Source of the DNA: Hanleya hanleyi
Taxonomy: Eukaryota > Mollusca > Polyplacophora > Lepidopleurida > Hanleyidae
Assembly: GCA_036873755.1 (NCBI GenBank)
Contig: JAVTVY010018774.1
Location: 1 to 64,000 of the forward strand
Direction: 5' to 3'
Length of the DNA stretch: 64,000 bases
Positions within the stretch are counted from its first letter, which is position 1. Every line of letters starts with the position of its first letter. The position numbers and the translations under genes were made by a program. Under the pieces are notes generated by a model, which searched no databases, was not told the origin of the DNA, and worked only from the letters and a program-made list of their open reading frames with translations. Below, piece after piece: positions 25,827 through 37,113 of this stretch.

Positions 25827-26858
25827 ATATCCTTGATCCACGCCGAGTCCTGCCCCTCCACCAACAGTGAATTTGATTTGTGGACCGTCCCGCCCACACA
25901 GACCAGTGCCGAACAAGGATTATGGGTGGAGCATCTCCCGCTGTCCAGCATCAACGCAACAGGGCCCATCGAGTTCACCATCAGTAATGCGGATACGACC
26001 TATGTGGATTTAGCCCATACCTACTTGTATGTGAAAGCCAAGATCGTCAGTGGAGATGGCACCAGAATCGCCGACCAAGCAACAATGGGCCCGACGAATC
26101 TCTGCCTGCACTCGATGTTTCAACAGGTGGATATATTTCTCAGCGACAAACTCATCAGTGACTCGACCAACACGTACCCCTATCGAGCCTACATCGAGAC
26201 GCTGTTGTCGCATGGCCGAGAGGCTAAAAAATCTCAACTGACAGCCGCTTTATTCTACCAGGACAAAGCCGAGCACATGGGCGCAGAGAACGACAATACG
26301 GGATATAGCAAACGGAAGGCTTTGACCGCGAACGGCGTCTCGGTGGATATGATCGGTCGACTGCACGCAGACATGTTCATGCAAGACCGATACCTCTTGA
26401 ACAAGATCCCCATCAAAATCCGACTGATACGGGCGCCTCCGACCTTCGCCTTGATGGCCACTAACGTAGAGGGGCATGCAGCTGACTATAAGATTGTCAT
26501 CGAAGACGCAGTCCTGTATGTCCGAAAAGTGAAACCGAATCCAGCCGTTCAATTGGGACACATGAAAGCCTTGGAAACAAAACCAGCCCAGTACCCTATC
26601 CGACGTGTACAAACCAAAGTGTTCTCTGTGTCTGCTGGAAATATGAGCGCCAACAAAGAAAACCTGTTCCTGGGGGAACTACCCAAGCGATTGATCCTGG
26701 CCTGTGTGGAAAATACCAGTTTCAGTGGAGCCTACCCAGAGAATCCGTTTGACTTTAAACATTTCGGCATCAATTTTGTAGCCCTGCATGTGGATGGACA
26801 GCAGGTGCCAGCCACCGCCTTAACCCCGAACTTTGGGCTGTGTGACTTCTCCACCTAA
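25827..26858 (+). CDS. Major capsid protein (double-jelly-roll type), copy B, start lost and C-terminus short
   Basis: 341 residues can be read from the codon at 25833. No in-frame ATG exists between the upstream stop (25821) and the conserved N-terminus. The codon at 25827-25829 is ATA at the place where an ATG is expected, so the start codon is probably mutated. The protein shows the N-terminal EFDLWTVPPTQTSAEQGLWV and central YVDLAHTYLYVKAKI typical of the Polinton major capsid family (found in databases as F54H12.2-like proteins). It ends 1 bp before the protease ATG and looks short for the family at its C-terminus, so a 3' deletion is likely. The copy A gene is off-window and cannot be compared. 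Confidence 0.85.
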   Translation: MSLIHAESCPSTNSEFDLWTVPPTQTSAEQGLWVEHLPLSSINATGPIEFTISNADTTYVDLAHTYLYVKAKIVSGDGTRIADQATMGPTNLCLHSMFQQVDIFLSDKLISDSTNTYPYRAYIETLLSHGREAKKSQLTAALFYQDKAEHMGAENDNTGYSKRKALTANGVSVDMIGRLHADMFMQDRYLLNKIPIKIRLIRAPPTFALMATNVEGHAADYKIVIEDAVLYVRKVKPNPAVQLGHMKALETKPAQYPIRRVQTKVFSVSAGNMSANKENLFLGELPKRLILACVENTSFSGAYPENPFDFKHFGINFVALHVDGQQVPATALTPNFGLCDFST

Positions 26859-26859
26859 C

Positions 26860-27510
26860 ATGGATACAGACCAGATAACCACCGTGCTGGAGAATGACCC
26901 AGAGACACGTATGATGTTTCAAGGGGTGTTCGCCCGAGATGTGTTCCCATTAGACCGTGTGTATCCTGCTGCTTACATTCTCAACACGGACCCGATGGAT
27001 CGGCCCGGTGAACATTGGGTGGCCGTGTACTTGACAGAACAGCAGGGCGAATACTTTGACCCGTACGGCCTGCCACCCCTCCATCCCGATTTAACAGACT
27101 TCATGGATCAAGGCACAGAGACGTGGTGTTGGAACAGTCAAACGTTGCAAAGCCTGACCAGTAGCGTGTGCGGACAATATTGCTTGTTTTACCTGTACCA
27201 TCGATGCCGGGGAAGACCCTTATCTACCATCGTACAGATGTTTGACGAGTACCCCAAGGCCGAGGACCGCGATGTACTCGTATATGACTGGGCCGCCCAT
27301 CATTTCAATGTACAAAGTCCCGTTCTGGGCTTGAATTCTTTCAATGTACACACGCCCGCTGTTCTGGGCTTAAGTTTACAAGCCCCCTGTTCTGGGCTTC
27401 AGTTTACAAGCCCCCTGTTCTGGGCTTCAGTTCTTTCAATGTACAAGCCCCTTGTTCTGGGCTTCAGTTTTCACGTGGTTGTTCTCACGTTGTTGTTGTT
27501 CACTGAATAA
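26860..27510 (+). CDS. Adenain-like cysteine protease (capsid maturation), copy B
   Basis: 216 residues from MDTDQITTVLENDPET; an upstream frame beginning with TTG is not used. The catalytic set of the adenovirus-type protease family is visible: His52 in GEHWVAVYL, Asp67 in YFDPYG, Gln94 in WNSQTLQ and Cys104 in SSVCGQYCLFY. It would cleave capsid precursors during maturation. Residues from about 155 on come from a tandem DNA repeat (GTTCTGGGCTT units) and are not part of the family domain. A poly(A) signal AATAAA follows at 27507. Confidence 0.9.
   Translation: MDTDQITTVLENDPETRMMFQGVFARDVFPLDRVYPAAYILNTDPMDRPGEHWVAVYLTEQQGEYFDPYGLPPLHPDLTDFMDQGTETWCWNSQTLQSLTSSVCGQYCLFYLYHRCRGRPLSTIVQMFDEYPKAEDRDVLVYDWAAHHFNVQSPVLGLNSFNVHTPAVLGLSLQAPCSGLQFTSPLFWASVLSMYKPLVLGFSFHVVVLTLLLFTE
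27315..27470 (+). repeat. Minisatellite in the 3' end of the protease gene
   Basis: Five imperfect units around CCCCTGTTCTGGGCTTCAGT, two of them with TTCTTTCAATGTACA inserts. The array is translated into the last ~55 residues and has probably displaced the original C-terminus. Confidence 0.75.
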
Positions 27511-28380
27511 AAAAAATGAGATCTCACCAAAAAACCCTGTCTTGTGTGTTTTATTCATAATGCATCAATGCCCAATGTGGAGATTCAGTGGTGTAGGATG
27601 GGGCCAAAATGTAACCCATCAAGGTTAGAATGCAAGCGCACTATAGTAAAAATAGAGAGCCAATGAAATCAGCCCACAGACCAAGTACGTGTTTTTGGTC
27701 TAGGTTTGGAGCGGGCATTTCATTGAGGTACGTGTATACGGTGAGTGAAGAGACTCGTCCAACACGTATAGATGAAGTTGATGACTATAAGTTCTATGTT
27801 GTCGATTTAACCTCTCCCTACATTGACGCGCGCGCGCGCGCTGCGGCCGGAGAACCCGCGCGGGCGCTGCGGTGGGGGGCAGGGGCCCGCCGGGGCCGGG
27901 GAAGTTGGAGATCGTTTTAGTGAAAACCGGAAGTGACGTCACACACACACACACTTGCGCAGACCCACCACTCCACGTCAACGCCATTGCAGAGAAAAAA
28001 AAACCAGTACATGACAGACACAGACAAGTCTAGACATGGCCAAAGGTCACTCCCCATTCACCCAAACCGGAAGTGACGTCACACACTTGTTCATTGGACC
28101 ATTAGTGGCTCCCCTAGCTCCAAAACGTCTAGCGGGACCCATACAGGGTCCAGTTTTCGACACTAGGTGACCACATCCCGACGAAATGGCCAGTTTTCGA
28201 CACCGGATGTGCCGCAATCTTGAACATACGTGCCGCCATCTTGGATATGGCCCATAATGCACCGGGTCAAAATACTCGCTTCTGATTGGACGAGAGCTCT
28301 GTGACGGATTTGAAATACTCGCTTCTGATTGGCCGAGAGCTCCGCATTGCTGTCTGCGCATGATATTCCTACCGTACATC
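27511..28380. repeat. Inner right end of Polinton B, no gene
   Basis: After the protease poly(A) signal there is no open reading frame of interest. From 27820 it contains the CpG-rich module (CGCGCGCGCGCGCTGCGGCC), TGACGTCA sites at 27933 and 28074, and CTCGCTTCTGATTGG repeats (28264-28340). A DNA polymerase gene, which would need 3 kb or more, cannot fit between the protease and the element end. Confidence 0.7.
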
Positions 28381-28800
28381 CAACCCATCAGATGCCCCTT
28401 CACGAATGCTTCACTTTGATATCTCACTCGACCCCATCGGCTCATTAGTGACTCCCCTAGATCCCAAAACGTCTATTTTCATACCCTTTGGCCACCGCGC
28501 ATGCGCAGAATGGTGACAACGCCCGAGCCACTAGTCCATTGAGATGCCCCTTCACGAATGCTTCACTTTGATACCTCACTCGACCCCATCGGACCATTAG
28601 TGACTCCCCTAGATCCCAAAACGTCTATTTTCATACCCTTTGGCCACCGCGCATGCGCAGAATGGTGACAACGCCCGAGCCACTAGTCCAGTCCGATGCC
28701 CCTTCACGAATGCTTCACATGGATACCTCATACAACTCCACTGGACCATTAGGGACTCGCCTAGATCCCAAAACGTCTATTTCCATACCCTTGGTCCACA
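28380..28800. repeat. Subterminal ~151-bp repeats, right end of Polinton B
   Basis: Three units (CTTCACTTTGATACCTCACT; CCACCGCGCATGCGCAGAAT) homologous to the array at 8230-9115. They are followed by a single-copy segment (GTTGTCTCCCTTGCGTCAGT to CGGGACAATAAACGCTC) also shared with copy A (9116-9260). Confidence 0.82.
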
Positions 28801-29029
28801 CGAGTTGTCTCCCTTGCGTCAGTGTGTGCAGATGGCGCTATGGTTAGGATCGACGCCGTGATGTGGAAAGGGCGTCCCCACACCATCCTGGAGCCGCCAT
28901 TTTGTTTGTTGATTTTTTGCGGAGATACACGGGACAATAAACGCTCAACCCTAGATGCTAGACTGATCCTGAAGCTAGAGTTTGACCCGATTGGAGATAT
29001 CTGATCATCCTGTGATGATCGGGAGAGCC

Positions 29030-29281
29030 GGAATCGATCCGGAATATAATTCTATCATCTTGTACCCACACCGCCGCCATCTTGTACCCCACACGCCGCC
29101 ATCTTGTACCCCACACGCCGCCATCTTGCACCCACAGAACGTGTGACGTCATATGCAAATTTCTGAGGTCAAATTTTACTCGCTTCTGATTGGCTGTCAC
29201 CTCCCCGTTTCCTCCCCATTTTTTGTTCTCGCGCATGCGCAGTGAGGCGCTGGGGCGTCAAATCGGGTTTTATACACTACT
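29030..29281. repeat. Right terminal inverted repeat of Polinton B
   Basis: Three to four CCGCCATCTTG units (YY1-like, 22-bp spacing), then TGACGTCA, TCGCGCATGCGCAGTGAG and the terminal AATCGGGTTTTATACACTAC plus T. Reverse complement of 14861-15110 apart from repeat number and a short extra segment. Confidence 0.88.
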
Positions 29282-29287
29282 CAGGTA

Positions 29288-30389
29288 CACAGTTCTTCGC
29301 CATATTGTCGGACACTGATTTTGTCTACCGGTATCATGTAACAACACAGCGAGGGTAAAAACTATCTGAATCCTCAATAACACGGAATTAGCAACGCCAG
29401 TAGTGACAAAATGGGAATACTGTGCCAAGACTAAGACCAAGATCAGAGGGGAGTGCCAGCAGGAGAATCGGTGAATCAAAAAGAGGGGTCATAATGAGTA
29501 GGATGTGTGAGAAAAGGAGGTATTTAAAGCTGAAATGCTGAAATTTTCAAATTTGCGCCACATTTTGATTTAACGGATGGTAAAAGATAAAAAAAATTCA
29601 AAAAAAATCGATCAACGCTCAAGAATCAGTTTAATGGAAAATCCGTGACCGATAGCCTTTTCTTGAAACGCACATCGCTTATGTCCCTTGAACTTGGAGC
29701 TGTTTTACTAAATTATGACGTCATACAGGCTCAGTATCCGAAACCCAAGTGCATGGCCTGTGATGGCATTTGTATACCTCAGCTGAATGGTTCATGTAAG
29801 GTCTCGTCATGGGGCGCTCGTCATGTAGACTACGATTGGGGGAGTGCGTTTTTATCGGAAATGACGTTATTGGGCGCATGCACAGGGGAGAAATATTAGA
29901 GAAAGATGGCATTTTACGGCTGTGTTTGGGAGTATTTGAGCGATTTAGGCGAGAGAGAGAGAGAGAGAGAGAGCTGTCTCCATCCTTCTTGTCAAAGCCA
30001 ACATATCCTTTTGGATACCATGAAACCATAGTCATATCTAGGAAATTTGGTATTCGAAGTATCTTTAAGTTTATCTGAAGAATGTATTTGGTCATCTGTC
30101 AAAAATGTTGAATCTACCTGAATAGGTGTCCTGAAATATACCATAGGACACCTGAGATTAAGTATGCAAAAATCACTTCCCAAGTATGAATAAAACACTT
30201 CCCATGATACTTCACTCATGCACATCCTCTGGTGGGTTATCTGAAAAGAAAGAAGATATCCTTGCCAGCTACCATATACCGCGAGTGTCTGGCGAAAAGA
30301 GACGGACCATCTAACGAGCGCCTTCGAAGTGTGAATGAAGATAGACGTTACACAGACGAACGTGAGTTGACTGATTTAAGTAGGCCTAG
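29288..30389. other. Noncoding flank of Polinton B
   Basis: Nothing gene-like beyond short chance frames. A (GA)n microsatellite is at 29951-29972. This was contiguous with 14860 before Polinton B inserted. Confidence 0.5.
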
Positions 30390-32990
30390 GAGAGGACTAG
30401 TGTTGCTACGCGTACATGTATGAGAGGGCTAGTGTTGTTAAGCGTACATGTATGAGTGGGCTAGTGTTGTTAATTCTATATGTATGAGAGGACTAGTGTT
30501 GCTACGCGTACATGTATGAGAGGACTAGTGTTGTTAATTCTATATGTATGAGAGGGCTAGTGTTGTTAATTCTATATGTATGAGAGGGCTAGTGTTGTTA
30601 ATTCTATATGTATGAGAGGAGTAGTGTTGTTAATTCTATATGTATGAGAGGGCTAGTGTTGTTAATTCTATATGTATGAGAGGACTAGTGTTGTTAATTC
30701 TACATGTATGAGAGGACTAGTGTTGTTAATTCTATATGTATGAGAGGACTAGTGTGGTTAATTCTATATGTATGAGAGGGCTAGTGTTGTTAATTCTATA
30801 TGTATGAGAGGACTAGTGTTGTTAAGCGTACATGTATGAGAGGGCTAGTGTTGTTAAGCGTACATGTATGAGAGAGCTAGTGTTGTTAAGTATACAGGTA
30901 TGAGAGGGCTAGTGTCGTTAATTCTATATGTATGAGAGGGCTAGTGTTGTTAATTCTATATGTATGAGCGGGCTAGTGTTGTTAAGCGTACATGTATGAG
31001 AGGGCTAGTGTTGTTAATTCTATATGTATGAGAGGACTAGTGTGGTTAAGCGTACATGTATGAGAGAGCTAGTGTTGTTAGTTCTATATGTATGAGAGGG
31101 CTAGTGTTGTTAATTCTATATGTATGAGAGGGCTAGTGTTGTTAATTCTATATGTATGAGAGGACTAGTGTTGTTAAGCGTACATGTATGAGAGGGCTAG
31201 TGTTGTTAATTCTATATGTATGAGAGGACTAGTGTTGTTAAGCGTACATGTATGAGAGGGCTAGTGTTGTTAATTCTATATGTATGAGAGGACTAGTGTG
31301 GTTAATTCTATATGTATGAGAGGACTAGTGTTGTTAATTCTATATGTATGAGAGGGCTAGTGTTGTTAATTCTATATGTATGAGAGGGCTAGTGTTGTTA
31401 ATTCTATATGTATGAGAGGACTAGTGTTGTTAATTCTATATGTATGAGAGGACTAGTGTTGTTAATTCTATATGTATGAGAGGGCTAGTGTTGTTAATTC
31501 TATATGTATGAGAGGGCTAGTGTTGTTAATTCTATATGTATGAGAGGACTAGTGTTGTTAAGCGTACATGTATGAGATGGCTAGTTTGTTAAGCGTACAT
31601 GTATGAGAGGACTAGTGTTGTTAGTTCTATATGTATGAGAGGGCTAGTGTTGTTAATTCTATATGTATGAGAGGACTAGTGTTGTTAATTCTACATGTAT
31701 GAGAGGACTAGTGTTGTTAATTCTATATGTATGAGAGGGCTAGTGTTGTTAATTCTATATGTATGAGAGGACTAGTGTTATTAATTCTACATGTATGAGA
31801 GGACTAGTGTTGTTAATTCTATATGTATGAGAGGACTAGTGTTGTTAAGCGTACATGTATGAGAGGGCTAGTGTTGTTAAGCGTACATGTATGAGAGAGC
31901 TAGTGTTGTTAAGTATACAGGTATGAGAGGGCTAGTGTTGTTAATTCTATATGTATGAGAGGGCTAGTGTTGTTAATTCTATATGTATGAGCGGGCTAGT
32001 GTTGTTAATTCTATATGTATGAGAGGGCTAGTGTTGTTAAGCGTACATGTATGAGAGGGCTAGTGTTGTTAATTCTATATGTATGAGAGGACTAGTGTGG
32101 TTAAGCGTACATGTATGAGAGAGCTAGTGTTGTTAGTTCTATATGTATGAGAGGGCTAGTGTTGTTAATTCTATATGTATGAGAGGACTAGTGTTGTTAA
32201 TTCTACATGTATGAGAGGACTAGTGTTGTTAATTCTATATGTATGAGAGGGCTAGTGTTGTTAATTCTATATGTATGAGAGGGCTAGTGTTGTTAAGCGT
32301 ACGTGTATGAGAGGGGTAGTGTTATTAAGCGTACATGTATGAGAGGGCTAGTGTTGTTAGTTCTATATGTATGAGAGGGCTAGTGTTGTTAAGCGTACAT
32401 GTATGAGATGGCTAGTTGGTTAAGCGTACATGTATGAGAGGACTAGTGTTGTTAAGCGTACGTGTATGAGAGGGCTAGTGTTATTAAGCGTACATGTATG
32501 AGAGGACTAGTGTTGTTAAGCGTACGTGTATGAGAGGGCTAGTGTTATTAAGCGTACATGTATGAGAGGGCTAGTGTTGTTAAGCGTACATGTATGAGAG
32601 GGCTAGTGTTGTTAAGCGTACATGTATGAGAGGCCTAGTGTTGTTAAGCGTACGTGTATGAGAGGGCTAGTGTTATTAAGCGTACATGTATGAGAGGGCT
32701 AGTGTTGTTAAGCGTACATGTATGAGAGGGCTAGTGTTGTTAAGCGTACATGTATGAGAGGACTAATGTTGTTAAGCGTACATGTATGAGAGAGCTAGTC
32801 TTGTTAAGTCTATATGTATGAGGGGATAGTGTTGTTAACCCTAGATGTATAAGTGAGCTAGTGTTGTTAAGCGTGCATGTATGAGAGGGCTAGTGTTAAG
32901 CGTACATGTATGAGTGGGCTACAGTTGTTAAGCGTACATTTATGAGGGGGCTAGTGGTTTTAGGCCTACCTGAATGAAATGGCTAGTGTT
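30390..32990. repeat. 32-bp minisatellite, about 80 copies, two alternating unit types
   Basis: The unit is CTAGTGTTGTTAATTCTATA plus TGTATGAGAGGG. A second type has AAGCGTACATG where the first has AATTCTATATG. A rare AAGTATACAGG unit occurs at 30888 and again at 31911, and its neighbours match too, indicating a duplicated block of 1,023 bp. The downstream third is dominated by the AAGCGTACATG type. Confidence 0.92.
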
Positions 32991-33059
32991 GCTAAGTCTA
33001 AGACAGTGCTGGTTTCATTATTCCTATTGGAGGGCACTCATAGACGTTACTTTACACCT

Positions 33060-34665
33060 GCTCTCTCAAGTTTATCCACCCCAGCGGTCAGCTACCTGCT
33101 CTCTCTGATTGATTCACCCCAAGGGTCAACCACCTGCTCTGTCAGATTGATCCAACCCTGCGGCCAACAAACTGCTCTCTCTGATTGATCCACCCCAGCG
33201 GTCAGTCACCTGCTTTCTTTGATTGCTCCACCTCAGCGGCCAGCCACCTGCTCTCTCTGATTGACCCACCCCAGCGGGCAGCCACCTGCTCTCTCTGATT
33301 GACCCACCTCAGCGGCCAGCCACCTACTCTCTCTGATTGACCCACCTCAGCGGCCAGCCACCTGCTCTCTCTGATTGACCCACCCCAGCGGGCAGCCACC
33401 TGCTCTGTCTGATTGATCCACCCTAGCGGTCAGCCACCTGCTTTCACTGATTGATCCATCCTAGCGGTCAGTCACCTGCTCTCTCTGATTGATCCACCTC
33501 ATCGATCAGTCACCTGCTCTCTCTGATTGATCCAACTCAGCAACCAGCCACCTGCTTTCTGTGATTGATCCTTCCCAAGGGTCAACCACCTGCTCTGTCA
33601 GATTGATCCAACCCAGCGGCCAACCACCTGCTCTCTCTGACTGATCCATCCCACCGGTCAGTCACATGCTTTCTCTGATTGCTCCACCTCAGCGGTCAGC
33701 CACCTGCTCTCTCTGATTGATCCACCTCATCGATCAGTCACCTGCTCTCTCTGATTGATCCAATCCAGCGGTCAGCCACCTGGTTTCACTGATTGATCCA
33801 TCCTAGCGATCAACCACCTACTCCCGCTGATTGATCCACCTTATCGATCAGTCACCTGCTTTCTCTGATTGATCAAATCCAGCGGTCAGCCACCTGCTTT
33901 CTGTGATTGATCCTCCCCAGCCGTCAGCCACATGCTCTCTGATTGATCCACTCCAGCGGTCAGTCACCTGCTCTCACAGATTGATCCATCCGAACGGTCA
34001 GCGACATGATTGATCCACCCATGCGGTCAGCCACCTGCTCTCTCTGATTGATCCTTTGATCCATCCCAGCGGTCAGTCATCTGCTCTCACTGATTGATTC
34101 ACCCCAAAGGTCAGTCGCCTGCTCTCACTGATTGATCCACCTCAACGGTCAGACGCCTGCTCTCTCTGATTTATCCACCCCGGCGGTCAGCCACCTGCTC
34201 TCTCTGGTTGCTCCACCATGGCGGCAGTCACCTGCTCCATCTGAATGATCCTCCCCAGCGGTCAGCCACCTGCTCTCACTGATTAATCCACCCCAGCGGT
34301 CAGTCGCCTACTCGCACTGATTTATCCACCCCAGGATTAGTCACCTGCTCTCACAGATTGATCCATCCCAGCGGTCAGTCACCTGCTCTCACTGATTGAT
34401 CCACCCCAGCGGTCAGCCACCTGCTCTCTCTGATTGATCCACCCCCGCGGTCAGCCACCTGCTCTCTCTGATTGATCCACCTCAACGGTCAGCCCGCTCT
34501 CTCTGACTGATTCACCCCCGCGGTCAGCCACCTGCTCTGTCTGATTGACCCACCTCAGCCGTCAGCCGCCTGCTCTCTTTGATTGATCCACCCCAGTTCA
34601 GTCACCTGATCTCACTGATTGATCCACCTCAGCAGTCAGCCTACTGCTCCCTCTAATTGAAATTG
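33060..34665. repeat. ~38-40-bp minisatellite, about 40 copies
   Basis: Diverged units of CTGATTGATCCACCCCAGCG plus GTCAGCCACCTGCTCTCT. More diverged than the neighbouring 32-bp array, so probably older. No gene. Confidence 0.9.
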
Positions 34666-37113
34666 ATTGCCATTGTTTCACTACCCCTTTATTGAACTTG
34701 AGTGAGACAGACAGAACGGTTTGAAGCGGAACTCTATTTTCCAAGAGTGATATATGTTCAAAACAAATACAGTCGAAAGACGGTGACACATTGACGATTG
34801 GCTATGAACATATGGAACCGAGAGGGTTGAAGGAATTCTTGAGATGCACGATTTTATTTACCAACCTCATAATTGTGATAATATGTAGGCGAAAGTCAGT
34901 GTAACTTCTCGATTTCGATATGACAACGGCAAGAAACAGACAAACTACATTAATCTTAATCTTTCAACATACTGACCTCACTATACGGCCACGTGACTGT
35001 CGTATAGAATTCACACCTTAACAGCTTTCAAGTCATAAGGTGATCATGTGATAACTTTCAATTGCCGTAACACTGCAGAGTATATAGTTTTAATGACTTC
35101 GCATTATCGTCCATGACTTCGGTCCCATAATATTGTTATGGTGAATATTAGAGGTGCTTTGATACAGCTGATGTGTTTTAGTATAATATTTCCTGTATAT
35201 ATGTTGTCTAGTACAATAGACATATATTGTACTTATCTATATATTATCTATCCTGTTCTTCATGGTGATCCGAGGACTTCTTCATAGCAGGTTACAGAAT
35301 GAAAGTGACGCTGTTTCAAACTGGTGCATCTTCAATGTTGTGTCAGGTAAAGCAGAGGCAGGAACTACAGCGTATTAATATCCAATTAGTCTCAGTATAA
35401 CATTCTCCAGTAGAAATTATAATTCGGTAAGGAATTTAGTCCCCCATCCCCATCCCCACATATCAATTTATATATGTGGTACAAGTTTTGAGAGAAAATA
35501 TAATTTAGCCGTCGGATGCATTCGAGCCCACGACGTGATAGTACAATACATGGTGCATGAAATTGGGTTAATTCTGCACTTTGAGGTAAAAGCATGAAAC
35601 TTGGCACATTTATGGTACTCGATCGGCTGATTAAAATTTGCTATAGACTCACTTGAAATTATTCCAAGATGGCCGCCAAATTCAAGATTGCTCCCATTGT
35701 AATGTAGAAATCAAGAGGTCATTTGGGACCTCTAAATTTTGTTCTTAATCCAACGGCTAGGGAGTTGAAACTCTCTATGACATATCTTGGACTTAAGCGT
35801 TATAGGAAAATGTAATAAGTTCCAAGATGGCTGCCTTAATGACATCACAGTGACATCATATAAAAATGCTCCATTGGGGGTCGATTTTTCAGTCAGATTT
35901 TCCAAATTTTCTATTTATGCTATTTTCTCCAGAAAAACTACATAATAAATTAGGAAATAATTATTTGATGTGAATTGAAATAATTGTGAGGACTTTCCCT
36001 AGCCCCCCCCCCCCCCCGCCCCCGTAAAGTAAAGTAGGGACCAACCTAAAAGTTCGCGCACCTGGGATAGTCAGCCCTTCTTCATCCCACCCATGCCCCC
36101 TCTCTTGTATCCCCCTCTCATCTCACTCCCACCGCCCCACTCCACCCCGGAAGCCGTGATCTTTAGATTAGATTTATTATCGTCCAGGCGCGGGGATTGC
36201 TGGTGTGCTAGACTAACTGGTCGTTCCTGTACATGTGCCTCGCTTCCTCAAAACAAGGAAGTTCGAATATCGCATGTTGATAGCGGATAAAGGCTGAAAG
36301 ATGCACCATTGATAATTATACAACCAGCGTAAACCCGTCCTTCGGATGGAGAAACAACAGATGTCCGCATCCACACTGCAGAAATTAAGCAAGTATGCTT
36401 AGAAACTTCCTTTCCCCAATATTTTATACATGTAAAGCAGGAGCACAAATGCGAACACTTATTGGTGAGGCACTGAAGGGTCAAAGATCATGGTTAAGTT
36501 CAGCAATCTGCTTTGATGTCATATTCAGCATCGATTATCATTAGTAAAATATAGTTGCATTTATTACATTTAATAATTACATTTACTACACAAGGCATCC
36601 ACCTCTCTCCCTTCCACCAAACCCATCTCTCTCCTATCCCTCAGCAGGATCCTTTTAGGAGCCCATATCCACACAGACCAGACTGTAGGAAACGACCTAG
36701 GCATCTCCAGTTGATAGATAGACATGCACATACTATAGCATGTACATGTATATATGTGTATTATATGTTCCCGATGTTAAAAGCGTTGTTGTACTTGCTA
36801 TAGGTGGATGCTGGATAGCTACATGTACCCTGATTTGTGCTCTGTTGAATCTTTTTAATATGCCAAAAACCCGGGACAATTTCCTTTAATGAAAACAAGC
36901 TATGTCTGTAGTAAGATTATATTATATGCAATTGTACAACTATGTATCACCGCCAATATTATTATCCTATTATTTGTTTATATCTAACACCAGAGCGTGC
37001 AGTGACATCGGGAGACAAGAAGAGTAATTTAAAGTCCAAGAGGAAGTAGTACCGTAATACCGGTAGGCCTGATACGACGGCAGAAAAACCTGATAAAGTA
37101 AAGACATTTCATC
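34666..37113. other. Noncoding region upstream of the transporter gene
   Basis: No gene found. It includes a poly(C) run at 36004-36020 and a segment with AAGATGGCCGCC and AAGATGGCTGCC (35660-35840). The promoter of the rightward transporter gene should lie in the last few hundred bases; no clear TATA box is seen. Confidence 0.45.

Larger units (their letters stand above)
14861..29281 (+). mobile_element. Polinton/Maverick element, copy B, complete with target-site duplication
   Basis: The left end AGTAGTGTATAAAACCCGAT and right end ATCGGGTTTTATACACTACT are exact reverse complements. The flanking CAGGTA occurs at 14855-14860 and 29282-29287, the 6-bp duplication typical of Polintons, and the element starts with AG as Polintons do. 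The total is 14,421 bp, about 12 kb without the LINE inserted in its left end. It holds 13 gene remnants, including integrase, packaging ATPase, major and minor capsid proteins and protease, but no DNA polymerase B. The pX-like, minor capsid and core genes are broken and the major capsid gene lacks its start codon. Confidence 0.93.

Noticed and set aside
30390..32990. CRISPR-like array
   Set aside because: Units are contiguous 32-bp tandem repeats with no unique spacers, in eukaryotic DNA.
35660..35850. AAGATGGCCGCC and AAGATGGCTGCC upstream of the transporter gene as another Polinton end
   Set aside because: Only two isolated, diverged copies and none of the other terminal modules nearby.
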